From the NCBI RefSeq assembly GCF_024345225.1, contig NZ_BROD01000001.1, positions 4,154,001 to 4,218,000 on the forward strand: 64,000 nucleotides of DNA. Reading direction: 5' to 3'. The notes below the pieces were generated by a model, which was not told the origin of the DNA, did not search any database, and saw only the letters and a list, made by a program, of their open reading frames with translations. Made by a program: the position numbers and the translations under genes. Source of the stretch: Clostridium sp. TW13. Lineage in GTDB: Bacteria; Bacillota; Clostridia; Clostridiales; Clostridiaceae. Positions 53,340 to 62,211 of the stretch are shown here, piece after piece (within the stretch, counting starts at the first letter, position 1; every line of letters begins with the position of its first letter).

Positions 53340-54188
53340 TTATGGAATGTAGTGTGATATTAAGCTGCGTTTAGCCAATATGGAATATAGAGTTCCATCA
53401 TCCTTCATTTCTTTTATGGTTTGATTAATTGCATTTAGTAGAGTAGTATCTTCTTTCTTTAAAGCATATCCTACAGCTAAATTTATTTCTGGTTTATATT
53501 GATTTGGGGATAGCAATTTTAAATTTAAGTTAGGTCTTTGTAAAAGAGCACTTTCTGCCATTATAGAATCAGTAATTATAGCGTCTACAACATTATGTTC
53601 TAATGCTAGATATAATGAGTTATTATCAAAAAATCTTGTATAAGTTTTTATTAATCCTTGGTTTTTCCAGTTCTTAGCCATATCTTCATAAACTGTATCT
53701 CCAATTACACCGATTACCTTGTTTTTTAAAGTATCTTTATTGTTTATATTTGTATCCTTTCTTGTTAATATTGCATCTACTTCAGTATAAATTGGAGTAG
53801 TGAAATTTACTAAATTTTTACGACCAGCTGTAGCATAGAAGCCCTGTGCAATAAGATCAATTTCAGGATTGTTAACCAATTCTTCTATTATGTAAGGAAA
53901 TGCTAGATAGCGTGCATCCACTTTATTTGCTCCTAAACGTCTAGCTATTTCTTTTATAATATCTGCATCAAGTCCACTAAATTCACCAGATATAGGATCT
54001 TTATAGGAGTATGGGATAGCATCAGGGGATAGTACTGTCAGTACTCCTTTCTGTTTTATTCTTTCTAATCTATCAGATTGTTGCACTGAAGTTGCATGTT
54101 CATTTGCTTGAACTATGTTAGCATTTACATTGGGAATGATATTTGAAATAAAAATTGATAAAATTATAAACATTAAAAGTCTTTTCAA
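53340..54188 (-). CDS. Extracytoplasmic amino-acid-type solute-binding protein (SBP family 3)
   Basis: 282 residues from TTG 54188, which has AGGAGG seven bases upstream. Signal peptide ~1-28. The SBP_bac_3 pattern is clear: KQKGVLTVLSPDAIPYSYKDP, GLDADIIKEIARRLG, the NFTTPIYTE hinge region and VDAIITDS. Such proteins bind amino acids for ABC importers or act as periplasmic sensors. It is a paralogue of its upstream neighbour (34 bases apart). No permease or ATPase is encoded nearby and no lipobox Cys is evident. Confidence 0.88.
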   Translation of the reverse strand: MKRLLMFIILSIFISNIIPNVNANIVQANEHATSVQQSDRLERIKQKGVLTVLSPDAIPYSYKDPISGEFSGLDADIIKEIARRLGANKVDARYLAFPYIIEELVNNPEIDLIAQGFYATAGRKNLVNFTTPIYTEVDAILTRKDTNINNKDTLKNKVIGVIGDTVYEDMAKNWKNQGLIKTYTRFFDNNSLYLALEHNVVDAIITDSIMAESALLQRPNLNLKLLSPNQYKPEINLAVGYALKKEDTTLLNAINQTIKEMKDDGTLYSILAKRSLISHYIP

Positions 54189-54222
54189 GTAAATTCCTCC
54201 TAAGCTTAAGATCATTTAATTT

Positions 54223-55071
54223 CTATGGAATATAGTGTGATGTTAAGCTCCGTTTAGCTAGTATTCCATATAAGGTGCCGTCAGTCTTCATCTCTTGTAG
54301 TGCCTCATTAATTGCGTTCAATAATGTGATATCTTCTTTCTTTAATGCATATCCTACGTTAAAAGTTGCTTCTGACTTATATTGGATTGGAGATAACAAC
54401 TTAAAGTTTGAATTAGGTCTTTGTAAAAGAGCATTTTCTCCTAGTATAGAAGAAGTGACTACTGCATCAATAATTTTATTTTCTAATGCTAGGAGTAAAG
54501 AATTGCTATCATAAAAACGTATATAATCACTTATTAAACCTTGCTGCTTCCAATTGTTAGCTATATTATCATTGAATGAACCAGCAACCACACCAATTAT
54601 CTTGTTTTTAAGGTCATCTTTATTGTTTATATTTGTATCTTTTCTGGTTAATATAACATCCCTTTCAGTATAGATTGGGTTGGTGAAATTCATCAATTTC
54701 TTACGTTCATCTGTTATATATAATCCTTGAGCAATTGAATCAATTTGAGGATTATTTATTCCTTCTTCGAGCAAGGAAGGAAATGCTATGTATTGTGCAT
54801 TCACATTATTAACTCCAAGGCGGTAGGCTATTTCTTTTATAATATCTGCATCAAGTCCACTAAATTCACCATTTATAGGATCCTTATAAGAATATGGAGC
54901 CATGTTAGCTGATAATACTGTTAGTACTCCACTTTTTTTAATTTTTTTTAGCCTATCCATTTGTTGAACAGAGGTCGTATTTTCGTTTGCTTTTACTATA
55001 TTATTACCTAAATACAGTGTAAAATTTAGCACTAGAATTAATATAGTTACAAATTTTAAAAAACTTCTCAA
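54223..55071 (-). CDS. Extracytoplasmic amino-acid-type solute-binding protein (paralogue)
   Basis: 282 residues, same family and length as the next gene downstream, similar throughout (KKSGVLTVLSANMAPYSYKDP, GLDADIIKEIAYRLG, MNFTNPIYTE, both ending in AKRSL-SHYIP). Start is TTG 55071 with AGGAGG upstream, the same leader as its paralogue. Signal peptide ~1-28, no lipobox. The two arose by tandem duplication and are probably cotranscribed. No transporter partner is in the window. Confidence 0.88.
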   Translation of the reverse strand: MRSFLKFVTILILVLNFTLYLGNNIVKANENTTSVQQMDRLKKIKKSGVLTVLSANMAPYSYKDPINGEFSGLDADIIKEIAYRLGVNNVNAQYIAFPSLLEEGINNPQIDSIAQGLYITDERKKLMNFTNPIYTERDVILTRKDTNINNKDDLKNKIIGVVAGSFNDNIANNWKQQGLISDYIRFYDSNSLLLALENKIIDAVVTSSILGENALLQRPNSNFKLLSPIQYKSEATFNVGYALKKEDITLLNAINEALQEMKTDGTLYGILAKRSLTSHYIP

Positions 55072-55281
55072 TTAAATTCCTCCTAAACTTAAATATACTC
55101 TAATAAAAAGCAGTTATATTTTATATTTTCTTTTATTTGTTGCAAATATTCTCTTGTTCATAGAAAATGCTAATTTTTTATAGAGTCAGCTATAACTACA
55201 ATGCGCTAATCTTATTTACAGTTTATCCAATAAATTTATTTGTATAATTATAATAAAGTTCGTGATTTTTTTAACACTGTT

Positions 55282-55290
55282 TGTTATAAT
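55282..55290 (+). promoter_or_regulatory. Extended -10 promoter of the hydrogenase gene
   Basis: TGTTATAAT is an ideal extended -10 (TGn-TATAAT); a clear -35 is not seen. The predicted start point (~55297) puts hairpin element C inside the hydA leader RNA. Confidence 0.5.
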
Positions 55291-55322
55291 TATAGTTGAA
55301 TGATTTCGTATATGACATTTTA

Positions 55323-55390
55323 GGTATCTTGAAGAAATAAGTGAGGCCATGCACTAGTCTATTTGGACTTGTTATTTATTTTCAGATGAC
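55323..55390 (+). repeat. Dispersed hairpin element, copy C (hydA leader)
   Basis: ATCTTGAAGAAATAAG...GGCC faces GGACTTGTTATTTATT...CAGAT; the hairpin loop contains AGTCTATTT. Its last 34 bases up to 55389 are identical to copy A. It lies ~45 bases before hydA. The remaining 55072-55281 is AT-rich intergenic DNA shared with the solute-binding-protein promoter. Confidence 0.75.
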
Positions 55391-55434
55391 TTAATATAAA
55401 ATGAAATAAAAATAGTATTTTTTGAGGTGGAAAG

Positions 55435-57171
55435 ATGAAGAAGATCGTAATAAACGGGGTACAAATCGAAACTGATGAAAACATATCTGTTCTACAATTA
55501 GCAAGAAAGAACAACATTGATATACCAGCTCTTTGCTTCTTAGAAGAATGTAATGGTGTAACAAAGTGTGCAGTATGTGTTGTAGAAATAGAACAAGAAG
55601 GTAAGACTAAGCTATCAACATCATGTACAACAATGGTTGAAGATGGAATGGTTGTTACAACTAATTCAGAAAAAGTTCAAGAGATGGTTAAGAAGAGAAT
55701 ATCTTCATTACTTGATAAGCATGAATTTAAATGTGGAGCTTGTAAGAGAAGAGAAAATTGTGAGTTCTTAAAGCTTGTAATAAAGACAAAAGCTAAAGCA
55801 ACAACTCCATTTGTTGTAGAAGATAAAACTCCATACATAGATGATAGAAGTAAGTCTTTAGTGTTTGACAGAACTAAGTGTGTTGAATGTGGAAGATGTA
55901 TTGATGCATGTAAAAAGAAGACAGGCACTTGTACTTTAGAATTTACAAAGCAAGATGGAAAGAGAATAGTTGCAGCTAAGGATATGCAATGTGTAGATGA
56001 TACAAATTGTTTATTATGTGGACAATGTATAAATGCATGTCCAGTAGATGCCTTATCAGAAAAATTACACATTGATAGGGTTAAGACAGCTTTAGCAGAC
56101 CCAGAAAAGCATGTAATAGTAGCTATGGCACCATCTGTAAGAGCAGCTCTTGGTGAATTATTCAATATGGGATATGGTGTAGATGTAACTGGTAAGATAT
56201 ATACTGCATTAAGACAATTAGGATTCAATAAGGTTTTTGATATAAACTTTGGAGCTGATATGACAATAATGGAAGAGGCTACAGAACTTATTCAAAGAAT
56301 TAAAGCTAATGGACCTTTCCCAATGTTTACATCTTGTTGTCCAGGTTGGGTGAGACAAACAGAAAATTACTTTCCAGAATTATTAGGAAACTTATCTTCT
56401 GCTAAGTCACCACAACAAATATTTGGAGCAGCAAGTAAGACATACTACCCAGAAATAGAAAAGATAGATCCTAAGAATGTATTTACTGTTACTATAATGC
56501 CTTGTACTTCAAAGAAATTCGAAGCAGATAGACCTGAATTTGAAGTAAATGGGTTAAGAGAAATAGATGCAGTAATAACAACAAGAGAATTAGCTAAGAT
56601 GATAAAAGATGCTAAGATTCCATTTGCTAAGCTTGAAGATAGTCAAGCAGATCCAGCTATGGGAGAATACTCAGGAGCAGGAGTTATATTCGGAGCTACT
56701 GGTGGAGTAATGGAAGCAGCTTTAAGAACAGCTAAAGATTTTGTAGAAAATGCAGATCTTGAAGATATAGAATATACAGCAGTTAGAGGTCTTGAAGGAA
56801 TAAAAGAAGCTACTGTTAATATAGGTGGCAATGATTATAACATAGCTGTAGTAAATGGTTCAATAAACTTATTTGAGTTTATGAAATCAGAAAAAATGAA
56901 AGAAAAACAATATCACTTTATAGAAGTTATGGCTTGTATAGGTGGTTGTGTTAACGGTGGTGGACAACCTCACGTAAGTTCTGTAGAAAGAGATAAGGTT
57001 GACATCAAGACAGTAAGAGCTTCAGTTCTATACAACCAAGATAAGAATAGCACTTTAGCGAAGAGAAAATCTCATAAGAATACAGCTTTATTAAAGATGT
57101 ATGAAACATATATGGGAAAACCAGGTGAAGGATTAGCTCATAAGCTTTTACATCACAAATATACAAAATAG
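55435..57171 (+). CDS. hydA: [FeFe] hydrogenase, CpI type
   Basis: 578 residues, same architecture as Clostridium pasteurianum CpI (574). [2Fe-2S]: C34, C45, C48, C64. His-ligated [4Fe-4S]: H96, C100, C103, C109. Two ferredoxin-type [4Fe-4S]: C149/152/155/159 and C192/195/198/202. H-cluster motifs: TSCCPGW (C301 proton relay, C302 ligand), MPCTSKK (C357, K360) and MACIGGCVNGGGQP (C501, C505). It evolves H2 from reduced ferredoxin in the cytosol. In the third motif the variable position is Ile where CpI, as I recall, has His. GAGGTGG precedes ATG 55435. Maturases HydEFG are not in the window. Confidence 0.97.
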   Translation: MKKIVINGVQIETDENISVLQLARKNNIDIPALCFLEECNGVTKCAVCVVEIEQEGKTKLSTSCTTMVEDGMVVTTNSEKVQEMVKKRISSLLDKHEFKCGACKRRENCEFLKLVIKTKAKATTPFVVEDKTPYIDDRSKSLVFDRTKCVECGRCIDACKKKTGTCTLEFTKQDGKRIVAAKDMQCVDDTNCLLCGQCINACPVDALSEKLHIDRVKTALADPEKHVIVAMAPSVRAALGELFNMGYGVDVTGKIYTALRQLGFNKVFDINFGADMTIMEEATELIQRIKANGPFPMFTSCCPGWVRQTENYFPELLGNLSSAKSPQQIFGAASKTYYPEIEKIDPKNVFTVTIMPCTSKKFEADRPEFEVNGLREIDAVITTRELAKMIKDAKIPFAKLEDSQADPAMGEYSGAGVIFGATGGVMEAALRTAKDFVENADLEDIEYTAVRGLEGIKEATVNIGGNDYNIAVVNGSINLFEFMKSEKMKEKQYHFIEVMACIGGCVNGGGQPHVSSVERDKVDIKTVRASVLYNQDKNSTLAKRKSHKNTALLKMYETYMGKPGEGLAHKLLHHKYTK

Positions 57172-57199
57172 AATATCTTTTAAATTAATATAAAAATAG

Positions 57200-57254
57200 A
57201 AGTCCTTGAAATTACTTAGTTGGGTTAACTGAGTAGTTTTCAAGGACTTTTTTG
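57200..57254 (+). terminator. Terminator of hydA
   Basis: AAGTCCTTGAAA pairs with TTTCAAGGACTT, with an inner ACTTAGTT/AACTGAGT stem, followed by TTTTTT. The following 57255-57521 is AT-rich and shows nothing else. Confidence 0.9.
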
Positions 57255-57521
57255 ATTACGCTATTATAAATTCACAGTAGAATACTGGATTAAGTTTTAA
57301 TATAATTATGAACATTCTTAAATTGATAAAATTTATTATTATTGAAACTATAAATAGACATGTTAAATTTAATTTGTTAAAATAATATTTAATTAATTAG
57401 AATTTTATTTGATGAAAATTAGTTTTATTTTAAATAATCAATAAATAAAATGTAAAATTTAGAAAGTAGACTTTATAAAGGTTGTATAAAGCCTGTTAAT
57501 GCAAGGAGAAGTGAATAGAAA

Positions 57522-57929
57522 TTGAAAAATCAAAAGAAATTAGTAATAGAAACAAATGAAAAGATAAAGTTAATAAAATCACAGCAAGGGGAACTAGATG
57601 CGGTGATACTATATAAAAAATTATCAGCAGTTATTAAGGAAACAGAGTATAAGGAAATTTTTTTAAAAATAGCTGCAGATGAAGGAAAGCATGCAGGTAT
57701 CTTAAGGTCGTATACACAAGAAAATCTAAAACCTAAGGGAGGAAAGGCTGCATTTATTATCATTATGTATAAGGTATTGGGATTGAAGTTTACTTTGAGA
57801 ATATTATCTAAGGGAGAAATTAAGGCAGCAAATGAATATGCTTTTCTTGTAAACAAGTTCCATAAGATTAATGAAATTATGAAAGATGAACAAAGACATG
57901 GAGAACTTATGAGAAATATGTATATGTAA
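57522..57929 (+). CDS. Ferritin-like (rubrerythrin-type) diiron protein
   Basis: 135 residues. Two helix pairs supply diiron ligands: Glu24 (QQGELDA), Glu54-x2-His57 (ADEGKHAG), Glu99 (KGEIKAANEYA) and Glu123-x2-His126 (KDEQRHGE). This is the ferritin-like/rubrerythrin fold without a rubredoxin domain. A hydrophobic stretch at 75-90 connects the two halves. Such proteins handle peroxide or iron in anaerobes. Start is TTG 57522 after AAGGAG. Confidence 0.8.
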   Translation: MKNQKKLVIETNEKIKLIKSQQGELDAVILYKKLSAVIKETEYKEIFLKIAADEGKHAGILRSYTQENLKPKGGKAAFIIIMYKVLGLKFTLRILSKGEIKAANEYAFLVNKFHKINEIMKDEQRHGELMRNMYM

Positions 57930-58112
57930 CTAATGTTTTAATAAATAAAATAAGTTAAATATATACAAACTTAGAATTTGGTTAAGAGGTGAATTACCAG
58001 AAATGAAATTTTTTGCAGTATAAAATTCATATTTGAAAATTTATCCGAATGATAATAAAGAAAATAAACTTTATGGGTGGAATACACATATAGAAATGCC
58101 AATAATAACTGC

Positions 58113-58142
58113 TTGTCTAAAAACTTTTTCATATGGTATAAT
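58113..58142 (+). promoter_or_regulatory. Promoter of the YjeM-like antiporter gene
   Basis: TTGTCT (58113-58118), 18 bases, TATAAT (58137-58142). It gives a leader of about 80 bases that contains an AAAGGAGG site, a 12-codon frame and a stem. Confidence 0.65.
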
Positions 58143-58169
58143 TTTTAAGCACAACTTGAGAAAGGAGGA

Positions 58170-58220
58170 GTTACAGGGAGGTGGCAATATTTACAACGAT
58201 TACATTTGATTTCCTGTAAC
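58170..58220 (+). promoter_or_regulatory. Leader stem and possible 12-residue leader peptide
   Basis: GTTACAGG (58170-58177) pairs with CCTGTAAC (58213-58220). The stem encloses a frame GTG 58181 to TAA 58219 (MAIFTTITFDFL) served by AAAGGAGG at 58161. Its stop lies in the closing arm, 12 bases before the antiporter ATG, so translation of the leader would open the stem. Confidence 0.35.
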
Positions 58221-58231
58221 GATAGGGTTTA

Positions 58232-59731
58232 ATGAACGAAGGAAAAAGTAAATTAACATTAGTTCCATTGATATTAATGATATTTACAGCTGTTTTTGGA
58301 TTTGCAAATATGCCAAGAGCATTTTATTTAATGGGATATGCAGCAATTCCATGGTATGTAATATCAGCTATACTATTTTTTATTCCATATGCATTAATGC
58401 TTTCAGAATTTGGAGCGGCATTTAAGGATGAAAAAGGTGGAATATATTCTTGGATGGAGAAATCAGTAGGGCCTAAATTTGCATTTGTAGGTACATTTAT
58501 GTGGTACGCATCTTATGTAACATGGATGGTAAACATCTGTTCATCAATTTGGATACCACTTTCAAATGCAATTTTTGGAACAGATAAAACATCTACTTGG
58601 CATTTATTTGGACTAACTTCTACACAATTTTTAGGTGTGTTAGGGGTATGTTGGATTACATTTATTACTATAGTTGCTTCAAAAGGTCTTGAAAAGATTA
58701 AAAAGGTGACGTCTGTAGCAGGAACTGCAGTATCATTACTAAATTTAGTTTTATTATTTGCAGGGTTACTGATTTTAGTTTTAAATAAGGGACAATTGGC
58801 ACAACCAATTACAGGAGTAGGATCTTTTGTAGATTCTCCTAATCAATCATATCACAGTCTTATATCACTAGTATCATTTATGGTTTTTGCTATATTTGCA
58901 TATGGTGGGATAGAAGTAGTTGGAGGATTGGTTGATGAAACAGAGAATCCAGAGAAAACTTTCCCTAAGGCAGTTACTATTGCAGCTATAATAATTTCTT
59001 TAGGATATTGCATTGGAATTTTTGTTTGTGGATTTTTTGTAAACTGGAATTCAGTTTTATCTTCAAACACAGTGCATATGGGAAATGTAGCTTATGTGGT
59101 TATGAAAAATCTAGGATATCAACTAGGAATGGCATTAGGAACAAGCCAATCGGTAGCTATTTCTATGGGAGCATGGGTGGCTAGATATACTGGACTTTCA
59201 ATGTTCTTAGCATTAACAGGAGCATTCTTCTCTTTGGCATATTCTCCTTTAAAGCAATTAATTGAAGGAACTCCAAAAGAGATGTGGCCAGGAAAAATGG
59301 GAGAAATTACTGAGGGTATACCAAAGAATGCTTTAAAAATTCAAGGTATAATTGTTGCAGTAATGGTACTATTAGTATCATTTGGTGGAGATGCTGCTAA
59401 GGAGTTCTTTGGAAAGTTAGTTTTAATGACTAATGTAGCAATGACTATTCCATACATGTTTATAGCAATTGCATTCCCATTCTTCAAGAAGAAGACTGAA
59501 ATAAAGAAACCAGTTGAAATATATAAGAGTTACACTGTATCTGTTATAGTAACAGTAATAGTAGTAGCAGTTGTGGGCTTGGCTAACGTATTTACAATTA
59601 TTGAACCAGCAACAAATGGTAAGATAATGGATACAGTTTGGATGCTTGCAGGACCTGTAGTGTTCTCAATAGTAGCTATTATTATATACTATATTTATGA
59701 AAGAAAAAATCGAAATAAATTTAAAAAATAA
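58232..59731 (+). CDS. yjeM: YjeM-like amino acid permease (glutamate/GABA antiporter family, APC superfamily)
   Basis: 499 residues with about twelve membrane segments. APC-type features: TAVFGFANMPRAFYLMGYAAIPW at TM1, FGAAFKDEKGGIYSWME and FMVFAIFAYGGIEVVGGLVDETENPEKTFP at TM6. Length and sequence style fit the YjeM/GadC-like glutamate:gamma-aminobutyrate antiporter family. No decarboxylase gene is adjacent, so the exchanged pair is unknown. ATG 58232 has only a weak site (ATAGGG), consistent with coupling to the upstream leader frame. Confidence 0.87.
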   Translation: MNEGKSKLTLVPLILMIFTAVFGFANMPRAFYLMGYAAIPWYVISAILFFIPYALMLSEFGAAFKDEKGGIYSWMEKSVGPKFAFVGTFMWYASYVTWMVNICSSIWIPLSNAIFGTDKTSTWHLFGLTSTQFLGVLGVCWITFITIVASKGLEKIKKVTSVAGTAVSLLNLVLLFAGLLILVLNKGQLAQPITGVGSFVDSPNQSYHSLISLVSFMVFAIFAYGGIEVVGGLVDETENPEKTFPKAVTIAAIIISLGYCIGIFVCGFFVNWNSVLSSNTVHMGNVAYVVMKNLGYQLGMALGTSQSVAISMGAWVARYTGLSMFLALTGAFFSLAYSPLKQLIEGTPKEMWPGKMGEITEGIPKNALKIQGIIVAVMVLLVSFGGDAAKEFFGKLVLMTNVAMTIPYMFIAIAFPFFKKKTEIKKPVEIYKSYTVSVIVTVIVVAVVGLANVFTIIEPATNGKIMDTVWMLAGPVVFSIVAIIIYYIYERKNRNKFKK

Positions 59732-59735
59732 AATT

Positions 59736-59777
59736 AAAAAGCAATCTATGAATATGAATTTTCATAGATTGCTTTTT
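59736..59777 (+). terminator. Terminator of the YjeM-like gene
   Basis: AAAAAGCAATCTATGAA (59736-59752) pairs with TTCATAGATTGCTTTTT (59761-59777). Confidence 0.9.
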
Positions 59778-59816
59778 GCATAGTAATCTAAATAAGAGAA
59801 ATAATAGAGTTGATAT

Positions 59817-59878
59817 GGCATCTTCAAAAATAAGTGAGTCAAGATTTTAGAATATTTGGATTTGTTATTTTGAGATGT
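59817..59878 (+). repeat. Dispersed hairpin element, copy D
   Basis: Opens GGCATCTTCAAAAATAAGTGAGTC like copies B and C and closes AATATTTGGATTTGTTATTTTGAGATG. Lies 35 bases before the ferredoxin start. Confidence 0.65.
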
Positions 59879-59912
59879 ATAAATTAAATTGTATAAAAAG
59901 GAGTAGATAACT

Positions 59913-60104
59913 ATGCAAGCTATGGTTGATAAAGACAAATGTATAGGATGTGGACTATGTCCAACTATATGCACACAAGTATTTGGAATGGGTGAGGATG
60001 GAAAAGCAGAAGTTATGTGTGAAGGATTAGGTGAAGAAGTACAAGATTCTGCTCAAGAAGCTAGAGATGGCTGTCCAGTAGATGCAATATCTATAGAAGC
60101 ATAA
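59913..60104 (+). CDS. [4Fe-4S] ferredoxin
   Basis: 63 residues with Cys10-x2-Cys13-x2-Cys16 (CIGCGLC) and Cys54-Pro (GCPVDAI), the ligands of a single [4Fe-4S] cluster; Cys20 and Cys36 are extra and could form a disulfide as in other monocluster ferredoxins. It is acidic (GEDGKAEV, EEVQDSAQEA). It is a low-potential electron carrier, distinct from the usual 2x[4Fe-4S] clostridial ferredoxin. AAGGAG precedes ATG 59913. Hairpin elements flank it on both sides. Confidence 0.93.
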   Translation: MQAMVDKDKCIGCGLCPTICTQVFGMGEDGKAEVMCEGLGEEVQDSAQEARDGCPVDAISIEA

Positions 60105-60158
60105 GGTATCTGAAATGACATAGGTTTATATGTTTAGTTATTTTGAGAGTCTAAATTT
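60104..60158 (+). repeat. Dispersed hairpin element, degenerate copy E
   Basis: GGTATCTGAAATGACATAGG then TTTATATG...TTAGTTATTTTGAGAG, matching the outline of copies A and D but with weaker pairing. It lies between the ferredoxin stop and the SDR ribosome site. Confidence 0.45.
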
Positions 60159-60181
60159 TACGTATAGAGGTGATTGAAACA

Positions 60182-61048
60182 ATGCCAGAATTTCCAAAGA
60201 ATTTCATGGCTGAACATCAAGAAAAGCAGCCAGGAATAGAAGCACAAATGAAGTCAAAACCTATATTTATTAAGGATGGATACAATAAAATATCAGAAAG
60301 ATTATTAGATAAGATAGCTATAATTACAGGTGGTGATAGTGGTATAGGAAGGGCTGTAGCCTATGCTTATGCAAAGCAAGGAGCAAAGGTAAATATAGTT
60401 TGCCATCCAACAGAACGTGGTGATGCAGAGGAAGTAAAGAAGGGTATAGAAACTGAAGGTGGAGTATGTGAAATATTCGAAGGGGATATAAAGCAAGAGG
60501 AATTTTGTACTAAGGTGGTTAATGATGTTATAAACAGATTTGGAACAGTAGACATATTAGTAAACAATTCAGCAGTGCAATATCCTCAACAAAATATTAC
60601 TGATATTACAGCAGAGCAATTAAAAGAAACCTTTGAAACAAATATCTTTAGTTTCTTTTATTTTACAAAGGCAGTAGTTCCTCATATGAAGAAAGGCTCT
60701 TCTATAATAAATACTTCTTCAATAACTGCATTTAAAGGCAGCAAAGATTTACTTGATTATTCAGCAACTAAAGGAGCTATAAGTGCTTTCACAAGATCTT
60801 TAGCATCAAATTTAGTTGATAAGGGCATAAGGGTTAACTCAGTGGCACCAGGTCCAATATGGACACCACTTATTGTAGCATCCTTCCAAGCAGATCAAAA
60901 TGCAACCTTTGGATCAGATAATCCAATGAAAAGAGCAGGTCAGCCAGTAGAAGTAGCTGGAGCTTATGTGTTCTTAGCATCAGAGGATGCATCATACATA
61001 ACAGGTCAAACCATTCATGTAAATGGTGGAGAGATAATTAACGGGTAG
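60182..61048 (+). CDS. Short-chain dehydrogenase/reductase (YdaD/YhdF-like)
   Basis: 288 residues. An N-terminal ~45-residue extension ([20 protein letters not shown]) typical of the YdaD/YhdF general-stress SDR group precedes the Rossmann core: [16 protein letters not shown], catalytic Ser in NTSSITAF and YSATK, then [13 protein letters not shown](P)-dependent oxidoreductase of unknown substrate. ATG 60182 follows AGAGGTGA. It may be cotranscribed with the ferredoxin 77 bases upstream. Confidence 0.93.
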   Translation: MPEFPKNFMAEHQEKQPGIEAQMKSKPIFIKDGYNKISERLLDKIAIITGGDSGIGRAVAYAYAKQGAKVNIVCHPTERGDAEEVKKGIETEGGVCEIFEGDIKQEEFCTKVVNDVINRFGTVDILVNNSAVQYPQQNITDITAEQLKETFETNIFSFFYFTKAVVPHMKKGSSIINTSSITAFKGSKDLLDYSATKGAISAFTRSLASNLVDKGIRVNSVAPGPIWTPLIVASFQADQNATFGSDNPMKRAGQPVEVAGAYVFLASEDASYITGQTIHVNGGEIING

Positions 61049-61154
61049 AACTTTTATTAAAGTATTATTATTAGAAAAGTCTGCAAACCGTTGAAATTGG
61101 CGTTTCTTGATATCGTGATAATGAGATATATTTTTATCGTGAAATAAAGAAAAG

Positions 61155-61194
61155 AATAGCAGTTAGAAAACGAATTTGTTTTCTAACTGCTATT
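61155..61194. terminator. Bidirectional terminator between SDR and LysR genes
   Basis: AATAGCAGTTAGAAAAC and its 17-base complement around GAATTT, between converging genes. Confidence 0.85.
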
Positions 61195-61202
61195 TCAATT
61201 TA

Positions 61203-62063
61203 TTAATGAGAATTAAAAACATAATCACTTGATATATTAATAAAGCTTTTAAGTAAGGTATCTATTTTTCTATTTCTGCTAATTAGAAATTTAACCTCTG
61301 CTTGTTTGAAGTTATCTTTTAAATAATAAATAAAAAAATTATTAGTTTTAGATAAAACGCTTTTTGGCAAAAGTGAAATCCCTAGATCTTCAGAAATACC
61401 ACTAATAATGGATTCTAAAGAATCAAATTCAATAACAGAAGTGGGTTTGGTATTGTTATAGATGAACCATTCTTTTAAAAGATTTCTGTAAGGACAGTTA
61501 ATATCTGAATTTATTATTATAGGAAGTGTTAAATTATTAATATCATCAATGGGGCTAGAAGATATCAGTGCCAACTCTTCATTAAAAGCAAATACCTTTC
61601 TAAGTTTTAAATCTGAAAACTCACCAGATATAAAAGCACCATCTAATTCACCCATCATAAGCATATCAAGAAGAATATCTTGTTTTTCTGTTTTTAGCGT
61701 CAAAGAAACTTTTGGATTTTTAGCATAAAATAAAGAAAATAATTTAGGTAAAATAGATGCAGAAATAGTCTGAGTGGCCCCTATTGTAATAGTAGTTGGG
61801 GCAAAATCAGAAAGAAACTCATCATTAATTTCATCAAATAACTGAAGAATTTTATCTGCATATTTAAGTAATTTTTCGCCATCATCTGTAATTGTAGTAC
61901 CCTTATTGTTTCTTATAAATAAAGTTGAGTTTAATGTATTTTCAAGTAATTTAATTCGCATGGTTATGTTTGACTGGGCATAACCAAGCTTTAGAGCAGC
62001 CTTTGATATAGATTTTTCATAGGCAACTGTTTGAAATATTTTTAAATCGTTAATCTCCATATT
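61203..62063 (-). CDS. LysR family regulator, divergent from DUF4865 gene
   Basis: 286 residues. LysR helix-turn-helix (LKIFQTVAYEKSISKAALKLGYAQSNITMRIKLLE is the region; core SKAALKLGYAQSNITMRI) and effector domain (TITIGATQTISASILPKLFSLF, MMGELDGAFISG, GISEDLGISLLPKS). It is divergently arranged with the DUF4865 gene, 148 bases apart, a pairing known for this domain. ATG 62063 is preferred by its AAAGG; an in-frame ATG 62078 is possible. Confidence 0.92.
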   Translation of the reverse strand, partial: NMEINDLKIFQTVAYEKSISKAALKLGYAQSNITMRIKLLENTLNSTLFIRNNKGTTITDDGEKLLKYADKILQLFDEINDEFLSDFAPTTITIGATQTISASILPKLFSLFYAKNPKVSLTLKTEKQDILLDMLMMGELDGAFISGEFSDLKLRKVFAFNEELALISSSPIDDINNLTLPIIINSDINCPYRNLLKEWFIYNNTKPTSVIEFDSLESIISGISEDLGISLLPKSVLSKTNNFFIYYLKDNFKQAEVKFLISRNRKIDTLLKSFINISSDYVFNSH

Positions 62064-62211
62064 ATAAGAGCCTTTCATTAAAACTAATTTATTTTTAATA
62101 TCACTATTAGTGATATTAACATCATTTATAAGTATTATACAATCTCCATATAAATAATTACACTGTAAATGTAGATATAATGGAAAAATAAGGATAATGG
62201 AGGGAAAGTTA

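Noticed and set aside
54189-55071. Solute-binding pair as part of an ABC importer operon
   Set aside because: Neighbouring genes are an exporter-type ABC protein on the other strand behind its own terminator and a hydrogenase; no importer permease or ATPase is present.
55677-56228. 183-residue minus-strand frame opposite hydA
   Set aside because: Antisense shadow of the strongly conserved hydrogenase; no ribosome site or family pattern.
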